A program made the translations under genes and the position numbers. A DNA stretch of 64,000 bases from the NCBI GenBank assembly GCA_002205965.3, contig NADL03000031.1:558001-622000 (forward strand), given 5' to 3'. Every line of letters begins with the position of its first letter. Position 1 is the first letter of the stretch. The notes under the pieces were generated by a model that did not search any database, had not been told where the DNA came from, and worked only from the letters and a program-made list of their open reading frames with translations. Origin of the DNA: Kappaphycus alvarezii. Lineage: Eukaryota > Rhodophyta > Florideophyceae > Gigartinales > Solieriaceae. Below, piece by piece: positions 35,101-45,149 of this stretch.

Positions 35101-36222
35101 GAGCGATCGTACAGATTCCTTCCCAAACGATACATCATATCCCTCAGCATCCAGCTTGGGAACTGAAAGCAAATTGCTTTCAAGGGTGGGTATAAATAGT
35201 GCATTCTTAAGTTCTAGTGACTTCGACTTTGGGAACGAGTAGCGCTCGGAATAAAAACGGAACCCATTTGGTGCTGACATCGTACGTCCATCAGCCATCG
35301 TAATAGTGCGCATATGACATCTCTTTAGCGAGAGAAAAGTTCTTTGTCCCTGATCATATGGGTACTAGCACCGGAATCAATCACAATCATATTGCGGTTC
35401 TGGCTCCTTGTGTTCACGAGAATGGCCTTCTGCACGTCTAAATTCCACTTAACTTTTGGGCGTGGTGCAGACCCTTCCGGCTCGTCCTTTTTTGGCAACC
35501 GACAATCTCTCTTATAATGACCCTTCTTGCCACAGTTAAAACAGATTCCTTCACTTTAGTCTTCAGTGCGCGCTCAGTTTTAACCTGTGGAAATGCCGGC
35601 TCTTTCCCGCCATTGGCCTGGGATGTAAGAGTGTTGTACTCTTGGAGGAGCCTAGCAGTTGCCTTATCCCATGTAAGCTCTTCGTCTTTCATGGTCTGTA
35701 GTGCTGTAATGACAGGTCCATACGGAGAATCACCAGTACTCCCGAAACTTGCTAACAAAGTAGCAACCTGCATTGATCCACTAACTGCGCTCCCCATCCC
35801 TTCTAAACGGTTGAACAGCGACTCGAGCTTGTCTATGTACTCGGACATAGTGCACGACTCCCTGTACCGACAATGATACAGCTCAGTTTGGAGTTGCACG
35901 CGGGTAGCTGAGCTAATCGTTGCATACCTTTCCTTCAACTTCGAGTACATTTTGAACGGGTTTTTCTTCTCCCCAGCGACAGTCCTCAACGGCTTATCAC
36001 CCAATGACTGTATCAGATACATACGAGATTTAGCCAGCTTAGTCCTGACATCCCGCGGCAAGGTTGGCGCATTAGTAGCACAATCTGGTCGTCGAGCGCC
36101 CAATCTATTGAATCGCGTATGTCGCTGCACGTGGCCGACGTGGACCACTTGGTTAGCACTTAGCTAGCAGTATAGTCGGATCCTGCAGTGGACACCCGTT
36201 CTACTGATGCCATAAAGTTACC
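32200..36222 (-). mobile_element. Ty1/Copia element, broken
   Basis: A fossil on the minus strand. Parts from 5' to 3': a leader with a primer-binding-like TGGCATCAGTA (36222-36155), gag with a CCHC zone (36148-35438), protease and GAG-pre-integrase (35313-34827), integrase core (34882-34234), reverse transcriptase (33809-32917) and RNase H (32891-32305, with YSDADWAGCHHTRRSTSGT). PR-IN-RT-RH is the Copia order. A purine tract, AAGGAGGG, precedes TGTTGATAG at 32329-32313, a typical start of a Copia 3' LTR; only about 120 bp of that LTR remain before the Harbinger relic. No matching 5' LTR was seen. Broken in about ten places. Confidence 0.9.
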
Positions 36223-36309
36223 ACGCTCGTACAGTACAGTTAACAGTACTGTAGAGATGAACGTTTTGCACAGGGCCTCGCCGTCTGTCATTGACACGAC
36301 ATACCTACA

Positions 36310-36345
36310 GTAGTTATATAATCATCTTTACTTCATGTATTATAA
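36310..36345 (-). mobile_element. LINE 3' tail remnant
   Basis: Minus-strand sequence TAATACATGAAGTAAAGATG, continuing TTATATAA, matches the tail of LINE copy G at 52217-52246. The 11-mer occupies 36326-36336. No coding part remains, so this is a very short 5'-truncated insertion or a leftover end beside the Copia leader. Confidence 0.55.
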
Positions 36346-36447
36346 GAGTACAGTAGTTGGTTCCCAACTGTAATGTCAGCGACGACTTATCCCGCATAAC
36401 GCATTAGCCGCGTGGATATAACCGAGCACATCTTCCATGCATTAAAA

Positions 36448-36605
36448 TAACCCAAAATTTTCCCTCCCCAGAAATGACATGACTTTCCAAATAATAAATT
36501 ACCCAAAATTTTCCCCCTCCAGAAAATTTCGAAATAAACCAAAATCCTTGTTTTGTAAACACTTTTTGTTGACCTTCCAAATAATAAATTACCCAAAGAT
36601 TTCCC
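36448..36605. repeat. Direct repeats upstream of RFC1
   Basis: CTTTCCAAATAATAAATTAC with CCAAAATTTTCCCC (about 36482-36516) recurs as CCTTCCAAATAATAAATTAC with CCAAAGATTTCCC (about 36572-36605), 90 bp apart. A third partial copy of the second half is at 36448-36470. The arrangement is about 480 bp before the RFC1 start, and no regulatory role is shown. Confidence 0.7.
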
Positions 36606-37086
36606 TTTTTTGTTGAATCGGTTCCAAACAAAAAATGTACAACTGTAATGATAGGTTAATTTTGTTGTGAGTTTTAATTTTGGCGGGAAACATGGATCCC
36701 AGATAGCTCCTCATGAACGCCAAAGTTTTTTCTGCACTTTCCCTTGACTAAAAAGTCTTCTCAACAAACACACCGCTGGAAAGCGTTCTAACCTCAGGGT
36801 TACAGAGATTTACGATCTTTCCAGGGTGCAACTTGCCGATCCAACGCTAGTTTCGCTTCTCAACCTGTAAAGAGAGTTTCGGCTGGTACCCCGCAGCGGA
36901 AGCGGCTAACTTCGCCTTTTTCCTCCTGCCGTTTTATTCCCCTTCTCTGTTGCACCTTAGCGCTGATCCGCTTGGCAATTCTTTTCTAGCCGTCCTTGAC
37001 AGCGAAAAAAAGCTGTAGCTTGGCGACATATCTTCACCTCGACACGCACCTTTCCTCAACGGTGTAACCGTATCTGACCACATGTC
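36606..37086. other. Upstream region of RFC1
   Basis: About 480 bp without coding signals; the AT-rich left part gives way to pyrimidine-rich sequence close to the start codon. I see no clear TATA box. The region likely holds the promoter and 5' UTR. Confidence 0.4.
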
Positions 37087-39742
37087 ATGGACATTCGTAA
37101 ATATTTAAAGAAGAATTCTAACTCCAAGAAGAAATCATCTTCCTCCAAGAAATCTCAACCGCCCTCACTTGCCCCTACACGATCATCGCGAAGGTCGAAT
37201 CCATCGTCTTCGTTGCCAGCGCCCGCCCGGCCGAGTGATGATCACACCACTAACGTTCTCAGTATCGTGGATGACGATGATCTAGAGGAGGATTTCCAAC
37301 CTCGTCGCAAGAGAAGGCCAAAAGCTGCAAAGATTGAGGACGTCGATGACGATGTTGGTCCACCCGAAGAGAAGAAAACAAGTCAAGAGGGGTCTGGGAG
37401 AAAGAGGGCCAGAACAATACAACCCGTGCGGAACCTGGATTCGGCGGTAGTGCAGATATGGCAGAAGCTGAACCTGCTCAAAAGAAAAAGAAATGGGTGC
37501 CCCGAAAGGATGAACCTCCGAACCGGGGTAGCAAGGAGCTCCCTATTGGTAAGGCAGACTGTTTGGTCGGCAAGGTTTTTGTCATCTCTGGTGTACTGGA
37601 CAGTTTGTTGCGTGAAGAATGTGCCGATTTATGCAAAGAATACGGTGCAAGGGTCGTGAGTGGTGTCAGCCGGAAAGTTACTCACGGTATCGTTGGCACA
37701 GATGCGGGAGAAAGTAAGATGAAGAAGCTGAAAGAGTATCGTATTCCATCTATTGACGAGGATGGTCTCTTTGACATGATTCGCTCTAGTTTGCCAAAGA
37801 AAGGCCACGGTCCAGTCGAGGCCGCTAGTAAAGACGAGGACCAGATCATGGAAGTTGAGGAGGTTGTCCCAGTTAAACAGGAGAAGATGTTGCGGAGGGA
37901 GCAAGTGCTCGACACGTAATTGGCACCTCCCCACAGCGTCCTACAAAGATTGTATCTGAGTTGTGGGTAGACAAGTACAGGCCAGAGGACTCCTCGCAAC
38001 TTGTCGCAAATCCCAAAGCAATCAATGATCTGAAGAGTTGGTTAGAGATGTGGAAATCGAAATTCCTGTATGGGGATGGCCACACATGGAAGTTGAGGGC
38101 TCGTGGGGACAAGGACTACGCTGCGGCACTTCTTGTCGGTGCACCAGGCATCGGGAAAAACCACCGCTGCGCATGTTGTGTGTAGAGAGCTTGGATTTGA
38201 GCCACATGAATTCAACGCCTCTGATGTGAGAAACAAGGGAGGCGTTCAGGTCCTTGCTGATTCAGTCATGGTTGCTAGTACCATTACTAAGTTTCTCACA
38301 CTGGGTGGGGCTGGCCAGGGCAAGAAGAGGAAATCTGAAACCCCTTCTTACCCAGAGGGACAAGTTTTGATTATGGATGAGGTAGACGGAATGAGCGGTG
38401 GTGATCGCGGGGTACCCAAGAGCTCATCAAAATGATTAAGAAGTCAAAAGTGCCGATCATTTGCATCGCGAATGATGATTCCTCTTCGAACATGAGGTCT
38501 CTATCTGGCAACTGCTTTAAGATTCGATTCCGACGACCGATGGTGTCACAGTCCACGAAACGTTTGGCAGAGATTGCCAGACGTGAAGGATATCGGCAAC
38601 TACAAGATCAAACTTTGGCCAAATTGGCGGAGGGATGTAACGGAGATATAAGGCAGATGATCAATCTTTTGCAAACTTGGCGCGTTTCTTCATCGAGCTT
38701 AAGCTTTGGTCAAGTGAAGAAGAGGCTGGATGTTGAGGGAAAGACAGTGATCCAAAGGAGCATCTTTGACTTGGCTCGGGGATTCTTTACACCCGGTGTG
38801 GATGGTTCGCAAAACTCCCTAATGGCTCGTACCGATAATTACTTTGCTGACAGCGATCTCATGCCGTTGTTTATCCAAGAAAATTACATCAATACTCTGG
38901 GGGCATCGAAAAGTTTGGAGCATTTGGCCGATGCTGCCGAGAGTATAGCAGAAGGTGATCTCTGCAACTCGCTCGTTCGGCGAGAGCAAAGATGGGAACT
39001 TATGCCTGCGGCGGCATTAATGTCTGCAATCCGTCCAGGCAGTCTACTTGCGGGTGGAATGGGACAACAACCTCAGTTTCCGTCGTATCTTGGCAACTTA
39101 TCCAAAACCAACAAGTGGAAGCGTATAGTGCAGGGTTTGGAGATGAAGGTCAAGGCTGTTCAGCAAACGACAACAGGGTCTGTCCGAGGTTTCCGGTTAG
39201 ATTATATTCCGGCTATGACGACATGTCTTGCCACGCCACTTATTCGCGAGGGTGCGGGCGGAGTAGACGAGGTTATGGAGAGACTTGATTCATACTTTTT
39301 AGAACGGGATCCTGATTGGATCGAGATTCTGGAAGTGGGGATTTACGGAAGAGGAAGGTCCACAATGGATAACATATCGTCAAGCGTCAAGACTGCTCTG
39401 ACAAGGGCCTACAATTCAAGGGACCACAAGCGATCAACTGTTACTGGTTTGCGAGTTGGCGTCAAACAAAGCGGCGCAGATTTTGCCAAGTCTAGTCGCA
39501 AGGCAACTGAGGAGGGCGGGGATGTTGGTGTCGTAGATGATGATCCTTTAGAGAAAGGAGACGAAGAGGAGGAGGATAGAGTCGAAGATGTTTTGGCCGA
39601 ATTCGGGGTCAGCAAGAAGAAGAGGGGAAAGGGTAGGGGGAAATCAGTAAGTGCAAGGGGCGCTAAGCGTGGGGGAGACGTGCCCGCCGAAAGAAATGAC
39701 CCTGAGGCAAGATCCTGTTGGTGCTGTGCCATGGAGCCTTGA
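37087..39742 (+). CDS. RFC1: Replication factor C large subunit
   Basis: Largest subunit of the RFC clamp loader, which opens PCNA and loads it on primed DNA in the nucleus. The start MDIRKYLKK is the conserved RFC1 N-terminus (MDIRKFF in animals), a PCNA-box-like motif. A Ser/Lys-rich linker follows, then a BRCT domain (about residues 150-235, GKVFVISGVLDSLLREECAD). The AAA+ module starts at WVDKYRPED (37964), with Walker A GAPGIGK near 38139, Walker B LIMDEVDGMSGG near 38366 and sensor ANDDSS near 38464. The RFC1 C-terminal domain and an acidic then basic tail end at 39742. About 885 codons, near yeast length (861). No introns seen. The reading frame changes at about 37.4, 37.9, 38.16 (A run) and 38.41 kb (G run), with conserved protein on both sides, so I favour sequence error over a dead gene. 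The final about 25 residues may be in the wrong frame. Confidence 0.93.
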
Positions 39743-39821
39743 AGAGATGCGTTTTCAAGGCTTTTGCCAGCCAGAAATTGTTACATCAAAATAAGCAATG
39801 AGTAAGATTTCCTGCCCCATC

Positions 39822-42800
39822 ACCGCTGTCCCCAACGTCGATCCGCATGCAATCTTCGTATGCGCCGCCGCCGACTCCCAACATACGCAATCCGCGTGCG
39901 ACGCCTTCTTTGGCCACTCCGTATCCTCCCTTCCCCCGATCACCGTTTCTCCCCCCTGATTGGCATTTATTGCCAATGCCCAATCCCTCCTACCCACCCT
40001 CTATGCCTAGGTCGTTCGCCTCTCCAACCCCGCCTTCGCTTGGAGGCCTAAGCAATACTTCATCGAAGTGCTGCGGTCCTCCATCTCGGACATCATGGCT
40101 CGTTATCCCGAGCTCGCCCCGTCCGCCAATCTCCGCCAACCCCCGCTACCCAAGCCGTCTTCCCCATCCCCTCCCCAAAACCCCGCTCCTGCCAAACGCC
40201 TCCGTCACTCTGGACCTGAACCAGACTCCAACAGGGAGGAGGCCTCACCACCCGCGCCCTCCACCTCGGAGTAATTGTTGCCCCACCCACTGGACCTGCC
40301 CGACGATGTCCGCTACCCTCCATTGTCTTTGCATCCCTGTCCCTATCCTACCCTATCTCCCAAATTCCCTCCGCCTTCCTTTCCATTCGCTGGTGGCATG
40401 TCTCTGCAGGCGATTTGTTGAGGCCCGCTCTATACAGGTGCGCACTGACAAACTCCACAAGATCATGGCTCTCGCTAAACTGGTTCTACGCGAGAACAGC
40501 CGACGTGAACCCCGCAACCGGCATCGCCCCAGCCTAGTCGCCTCCCTTAAACGCAGGATCCGCCTAGCACAAGAGGGGCAGTGGTCCCGTCTCTTGATGA
40601 AGCCGCTGAAGCCTTCGGCGCAGTTCTCCACCGCAAAGCAGTTCGTACCCGATCCCCACAGGACCGCTGCAAACGGGCACTGCTCAACGGCTCCCCACAC
40701 AAAGCCGCCCAAGCCCTCACTGCTGCGGCCCCACCAGTCCCGCCCACCTTGGCAAATGCCGATAAGCTCCGGTCCCTCCATCCCGCTCCTTCCCACCCAG
40801 TCAAGCGAACCGACAGAAGTGCCCTGCCCCCGCCGTACAAGTTCACCGGGGCCAAGTCCGCCACCAGCTGCGACAACTCCCGTATCACAGCAGTCCTGGC
40901 CCGGATGGACTTTGCCCCTCCATACTCAAAGCTCTGGCACATGCCCCGGCGGCGCCGAGCCCTCGAATTCGGCCCTCAAGTGGTTCACTGCCTTCATCAA
41001 CAGCCTGGTCGATGGGAATTGCCCACTGAGGCTAGCGAGTACGTCGCAAGCGCTACTCTATTGGACCTGCTGAAAGATGAAGCCTGTCGCACTCTCCGCC
41101 CGATCGCCATTGGCCTTGCCATCCGGCGACCGTTAGGGCGCCTGATAATGAAACGAATTCTGGATGATCAGAGTTGGCCAACTACCTGCAGCCCCATCAA
41201 CTCTGCGTAGGCGAGCCGTGTGCTACGGAAGCCATCGTCCATGCCACTCTGGAACGCATACACGAACTGCAGATCAGTGACACCGCCCACGTGCTCATTC
41301 AGGTTGATGCCCGGAACACCTTTAACTCAATTGAGTGTTCCGAATTTCTTTCGTAGGCTATCTGCCGCATCCCCGCGTCCGCACGCTGGGTCCACTTCCT
41401 CTACAGGGCTTCTTCCCGCCTCTTCTTCGGCCGTCACCTTATATGGAGTCGACATGGCACGCAACAAGGCGACCACCTCGGCATGTTGCACTTCCTATTG
41501 CCCTGTACTCCCTTGTGCAAGGACTGGCATCCAATTTCCCCGCCCTCCCTCTTCACACATGGTACGCAGACGTTGGAACCCTAATTGTTCCCATCTCACC
41601 AGCCCACGCCGTTCTCCACTACCTGCGCCTGACCAGCTCGAACTTCGGCTCTCATATTAACCTCAACCCTCAGAAAACATCGGCCTGGTGGCCCTGTCTC
41701 TCACCACACCTCCTACATGACCTGCCATGCGACGTCCTCGCCTCTGATGCTATCACGGTTCTTAGGACCCCGATTGGCACCCCGGATGGATGCACCCTGG
41801 TCCTCAAAGCCTTGCAGAAGGCGGAGTCACTCTGGACATCCCTCTCCGATATGAACGAGCCCCAACTCTCATACCATGTTCTCCGAATCTGTCCTCCACA
41901 TGTCTGATTATGTACTTGTTCCCCTCAACCCGCTGCATATTACCTTACCACTTGCCAAAGCTTTTGATAAGGGGTTGCGACGGGTTTCCGAGCAAGCTCA
42001 CCATAAGATATCCGATATCGCGTGGCTACAAGCCACGCTGCCTTTCCGACACGGTGGCCTCGGGCTCACCCCATGCACTTCCATCAACGTCATCGCCTAA
42101 ACGATCTCAAATCTCACGAACATGCCCCTCATTCGGCGACTCCTGCATATAAGCTCCACGAATGTCGCCAGGCTTCTGGCGCGATCCTACGACACCCTGG
42201 CCACGAGTCTGGACCTCCCTGCAGAACTACGACTAGAGGCACTCTTGTCACACCTCAACCACCTCGACCGCAAAGCCGCTCGCTCCCTCCAGGAAGAGAT
42301 AACCCGTCATGTCCGCCTTTCCCGCCTCTACCTGCTTCACGCATCGGTCCGTACGGCCTCTTCTTCGCACCTTTTTACTTGGCTGGCCTCGACGGCCTCC
42401 CGACTGCTTCCGCCCCCTTCTCAACACTTCCGTTGCCGTCCACTGACCCATACACCTCAGGGGAGATATGGCGCAAGATGGTTGACCTTCGCTTAGGCAA
42501 CCCAATATTCTGCGGCCATAACCGCTGCCCTACCTGCCTAGAAGGCCAGTACACTGTTCCCCTTCTCCCCGATACCATGGGCCATCATACATCAACCTGC
42601 AAAGCCGGTGTCGGTGCGGTGCGCGGTCACAACCGCCTTCGGGATATTCTGTACCGCGAACTCAATAGCCCGGCCATTTCCCTCACCGTAATTCGAGAGC
42701 GAGTCTTTGCTGCCGACCTCCACAAGAGCCCAGCCGAGCAACGCGCACTGGACCTCGTCATCGACGACCCTCTTTTCGCGCCCACCCTTAAGGGTCTCGA

Positions 42801-43140
42801 TGTGACCATTGTCAGTCCTCACTCCGCGCCATATCGCAACCAGGATGGAAGTCTCTCAGCATTGACACGACCCGAGCAGCGGAAAGGGGAATACTATGCG
42901 CTACCTTGTCGTGCTGAGAGTATGGACATTCTACCTATCGCCATTGACATTTTCGGACAAATCGGGTCAATTGGACTCAAGGGCTTCATGACGTTCGCGA
43001 CTTCACAGCCGACCGTCCAGGGAAGCATCCTCTGTCCGAATTCCGGAGATTTAAGACACGTGGCTCGGCATTTATCCTCTAGTGAACCGCGGTCATGCTG
43101 ACTCACCGAAAACAGCGAGCGTACCTCACCACCTGACTCC
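39822..43140 (+). mobile_element. LINE copy A2, 5'-truncated, inactive
   Basis: Same family as A1, about 97 percent alike over most of its length. It begins about 80 bp after the RFC1 stop, inside the ORF1 region, so it is 5'-truncated. Parts: ORF1 tail (to about 40274), RT (40420-41907: TLRPIAIGLAIRRPLGRLI, HVLIQVDARNTFNSIE, TWYADVGTLI) and a C-terminal region (42022-43101). That region has the finger C-P-T-C...H-H-T-S-T-C, GHNRLRD and LDVTIVSP. It shares with A1 the YADV loop, the TAG after ECSEFLS and the frame change before LANYLQPHQL. Beyond about 42690 it is intact where A1 is scrambled. At about 43140 it joins a different LINE's 3' end. Confidence 0.85.
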
Positions 43141-43144
43141 AAGA

Positions 43145-43625
43145 TGAGGCTCTTGCCTGATCCCCCACTACGACCTAACCGTTGTCGCGCCATTCAAACA
43201 AGGCGTGCGAACAAGGGCCACACAAATGGCCGGCGGCGCCGCCGACATTGCCCACCGAGACAAAGTCACAGACCTGGAGCGCAAACTGGTACGCCGCATC
43301 CCGCCCCCTTCGCACAACACCCTCCAGGAACCGAACTTTAAGTTTCAGCCCCTGGCTTTCGACTCCTTAGGTGCCCCATCCCCCGTCTCTATTCTGTTCA
43401 TCGAAGACTTCATCCCGCGCATTGCAGAGAAGTTCATCACAACCACAGCAGTGATCCGCAGACGTATTTATCAGCGCATTATTTGCACACGGTGGTCTTC
43501 TGTTGCAATGGCGATTCTATCGCGAGCCCCACTGCACGTGCCTGACGTAGAACATCCGGTTAGTTCTTAGCCGTATAGTCAGTCCTGCAGTGTATACGAT
43601 AGATACCCAATGAAGTAAAGTTTCA
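43145..43625 (+). mobile_element. LINE 3' end of family C, joined to A2
   Basis: About 475 bp almost identical to the 3' part of the copy ending at 58.89 kb. The coding part reads PFKQGVRTRATQMAGGAADI, RDKVTDLERKLVRRIPPP, PLAFDSLGAPSP and IEDFIPRIAEKF, and stops at 43568. The 3' UTR runs TAGTTCTTAGCCGTATAG to the terminal ATGAAGTAAAG at 43610-43620. It carries the Lys (RDK) end of the endonuclease-like domain. It is either a separate 5'-truncated insertion beside A2 or the product of template switching. Confidence 0.75.
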
Positions 43626-43935
43626 TACACTACCTCTCTCGCTCTCTCTAGAGCTAGAGAGAATCCATGAAATAAAAGGTCTCTTTTACTGCTAATACAG
43701 TACCCTGACATACGGTACTGTAACATTTGGAGCTGTGGTGTCTGATAGAGCTGGCTATGTGTAAGCAAAGCCTAGAGACATATCATGCTAGTGAACGTCG
43801 TGGATATTCATTACAGTAGCACAGTACAGCATGGTAGTACGCCAGGCAAAGAGGATAAGGACGTCCAGATACCGCCGCCTGTACACATATAGTAATACCG
43901 TTGCGATAAGAACTTTGATCACGCTCTCTGCAACC
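43626..43935. other. Upstream region of the release-factor gene
   Basis: This 310-bp stretch has a CTCTCTC run with the small palindrome CTCTCTAGAGCTAGAGAG, several ACAGTA/TACAGT motifs and no coding signal. It lies between the LINE tail and the gene starting at 43936. Confidence 0.4.
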
Positions 43936-44715
43936 ATGCTTCGCCACTTCTTCCAAGGAGCAAAAAGTCTTGGCGCCAAAGCAGTCATGCAACCGCTCTC
44001 GTTTACCCCTCTTTCTGGCCTTTTCCTCTCATAACGCCTCGACCTTACAAAGCCTCTTTCTCAGCAGTATGCTGCCGTCGTCGGCGTCCACAACTTACGG
44101 TTGGGACGGCGATGTCCAGTGATCCATTCCTACAATCTGGTGGCTCAACACTTAATGACAGTATTAGAAGAGACTATGCAACAACTAAGATAACCGACGA
44201 TGACTTGCCAGATGTAAGGGAGGAAGATATTGAGGAGCAATTTGTTCGTGGGAGTGGACCTGGGGGCAGAAGATCAACAAGACAGCAGTTTGCGTGGTAC
44301 GTATCCTCCCATTTCGTGTAGATGCGGTCGATGAGAACACATGAAGTAGAAGCGAATAGCCGCCAAGCAGCTATCAGCTTTGGATATAGCAGGCGCAGTT
44401 TGTTCAAATTGCAACAAGGATTGGACTACTAAAAGTGTGCTGTTTCTCTACGTTTGTCTGAATGTGAGATCAGGTTCTGAAGCACAAGCCATCCGGGATG
44501 ATTGTGAGATGTCAAGAGACCCGTAGTCAGATAAAGAATCGTCAGCTGGCTCGCAAGATACTGCAGAGAAAGTTGGACGAGGTGCGTCGCGGGAGGAATC
44601 GCTAGCAGCTCGGGAACTCTCCAAGGCACGAGCGAGAAAGGCACGGCGCAGGAGGAAGTCGGTCAAGAAACATTTCAAATCTCGGCGGGACAAGGCCCTT
44701 ATGAAGGGCTGGTAG
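43936..44715 (+). CDS. Mitochondrial class-I release-factor-like protein (MTRFR/C12orf65 type), two exons
   Basis: Predicted GGQ protein that rescues stalled mitochondrial ribosomes by hydrolysing peptidyl-tRNA. The core EEDIEEQFVRGSGPGG leads into the GGQ loop; a frame one base off continues it as QKINKTAVCV up to a GTACGT splice donor at 44297. The acceptor ATCAG ends at 44473, giving a 177-nt intron. Exon 2 reads VLKHKPSGMIVRCQETRSQ then KNRQLARKILQRKLDEV, exactly the family pattern. It ends in a very basic Arg/Lys-rich tail with TAG at 44713. The likely start MLRHFFQGAKSLG at 43936 looks like a mitochondrial presequence; the Met at 44112 is the alternative. Frame breaks fall in a T run near 44021, a G run near 44262 and near 44600. 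Short length and lack of the codon-recognition domain separate it from RF1/RF2. Confidence 0.8.
44297..44473 (+). other. Spliceosomal intron of the release-factor-like gene
   Basis: It begins GTACGT and ends GATCAG, 177 nt. Removing it joins codons for VCV to VLKHKPSG, restoring the conserved stretch after GGQ. Inferred from protein continuity; no transcript evidence. Confidence 0.7.
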
Positions 44716-44798
44716 CAGTTGCGCTGCTTTCGGTAGGAGTGGGATTATTATAAATGCCTTGACCTCATAGCTGCCTCGACCTTTGTTGACCTGCCTGG

Positions 44799-45149
44799 TG
44801 TTGGCGCGGATTCTTGTCCTTGTGCGCCAGGTTGTACACGTGTCAAATATTTTCGGAGAGGACCGATGAGGGCCATTCATTGTAGCTGAGTTGGTTAGCC
44901 GAGTCCGTTACTTTCTACTGGTGCTACAGTGCGGGACAAAATGATAGCCCACCCCTATCTTTGAGGCATACTGTAGTTTCGGCTCCCGTAGTATTTGGTT
45001 TTTCTGTTTGTGTTCTACTACGCTACGGAAGAAGCAACACTACACAACGCGGCAACACGGAGGAGAAAGTGGGGAGTAAAGTTCTGTTTTGTCGTCTATT
45101 TTTTTGCGTCCTTTCCAACCATCAAGGTCGCCGCAGTTTCAAGCTCACA
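44799..45149 (+). mobile_element. 5' LTR of Gypsy element 3
   Basis: It starts TGTTGGCGCGG and ends CAAGCTCACA, so it has TG...CA ends. TTGGTACTTCTGTCGAG, a plausible primer-binding site, follows it, and the gag start is at 45183. A second copy of this 350-bp sequence is at 60774-62628, where a Tc1 transposon interrupts it. It contains TAGCTGAGTTGG at 44883-44894. Confidence 0.7.
44927..44973. mobile_element. 47-bp Tc1-like remnant flanked by TA
   Basis: It begins CAGTGCGGGACAAAATGATA and ends GCATACTG, with TA on both sides (44925-44926 and 44974-44975). It occupies the same position in the LTR as the full Tc1 transposon does in the copy at 60.8 kb, and its start is similar to that transposon's end (about 16 of 21 bases). 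Confidence 0.55.
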
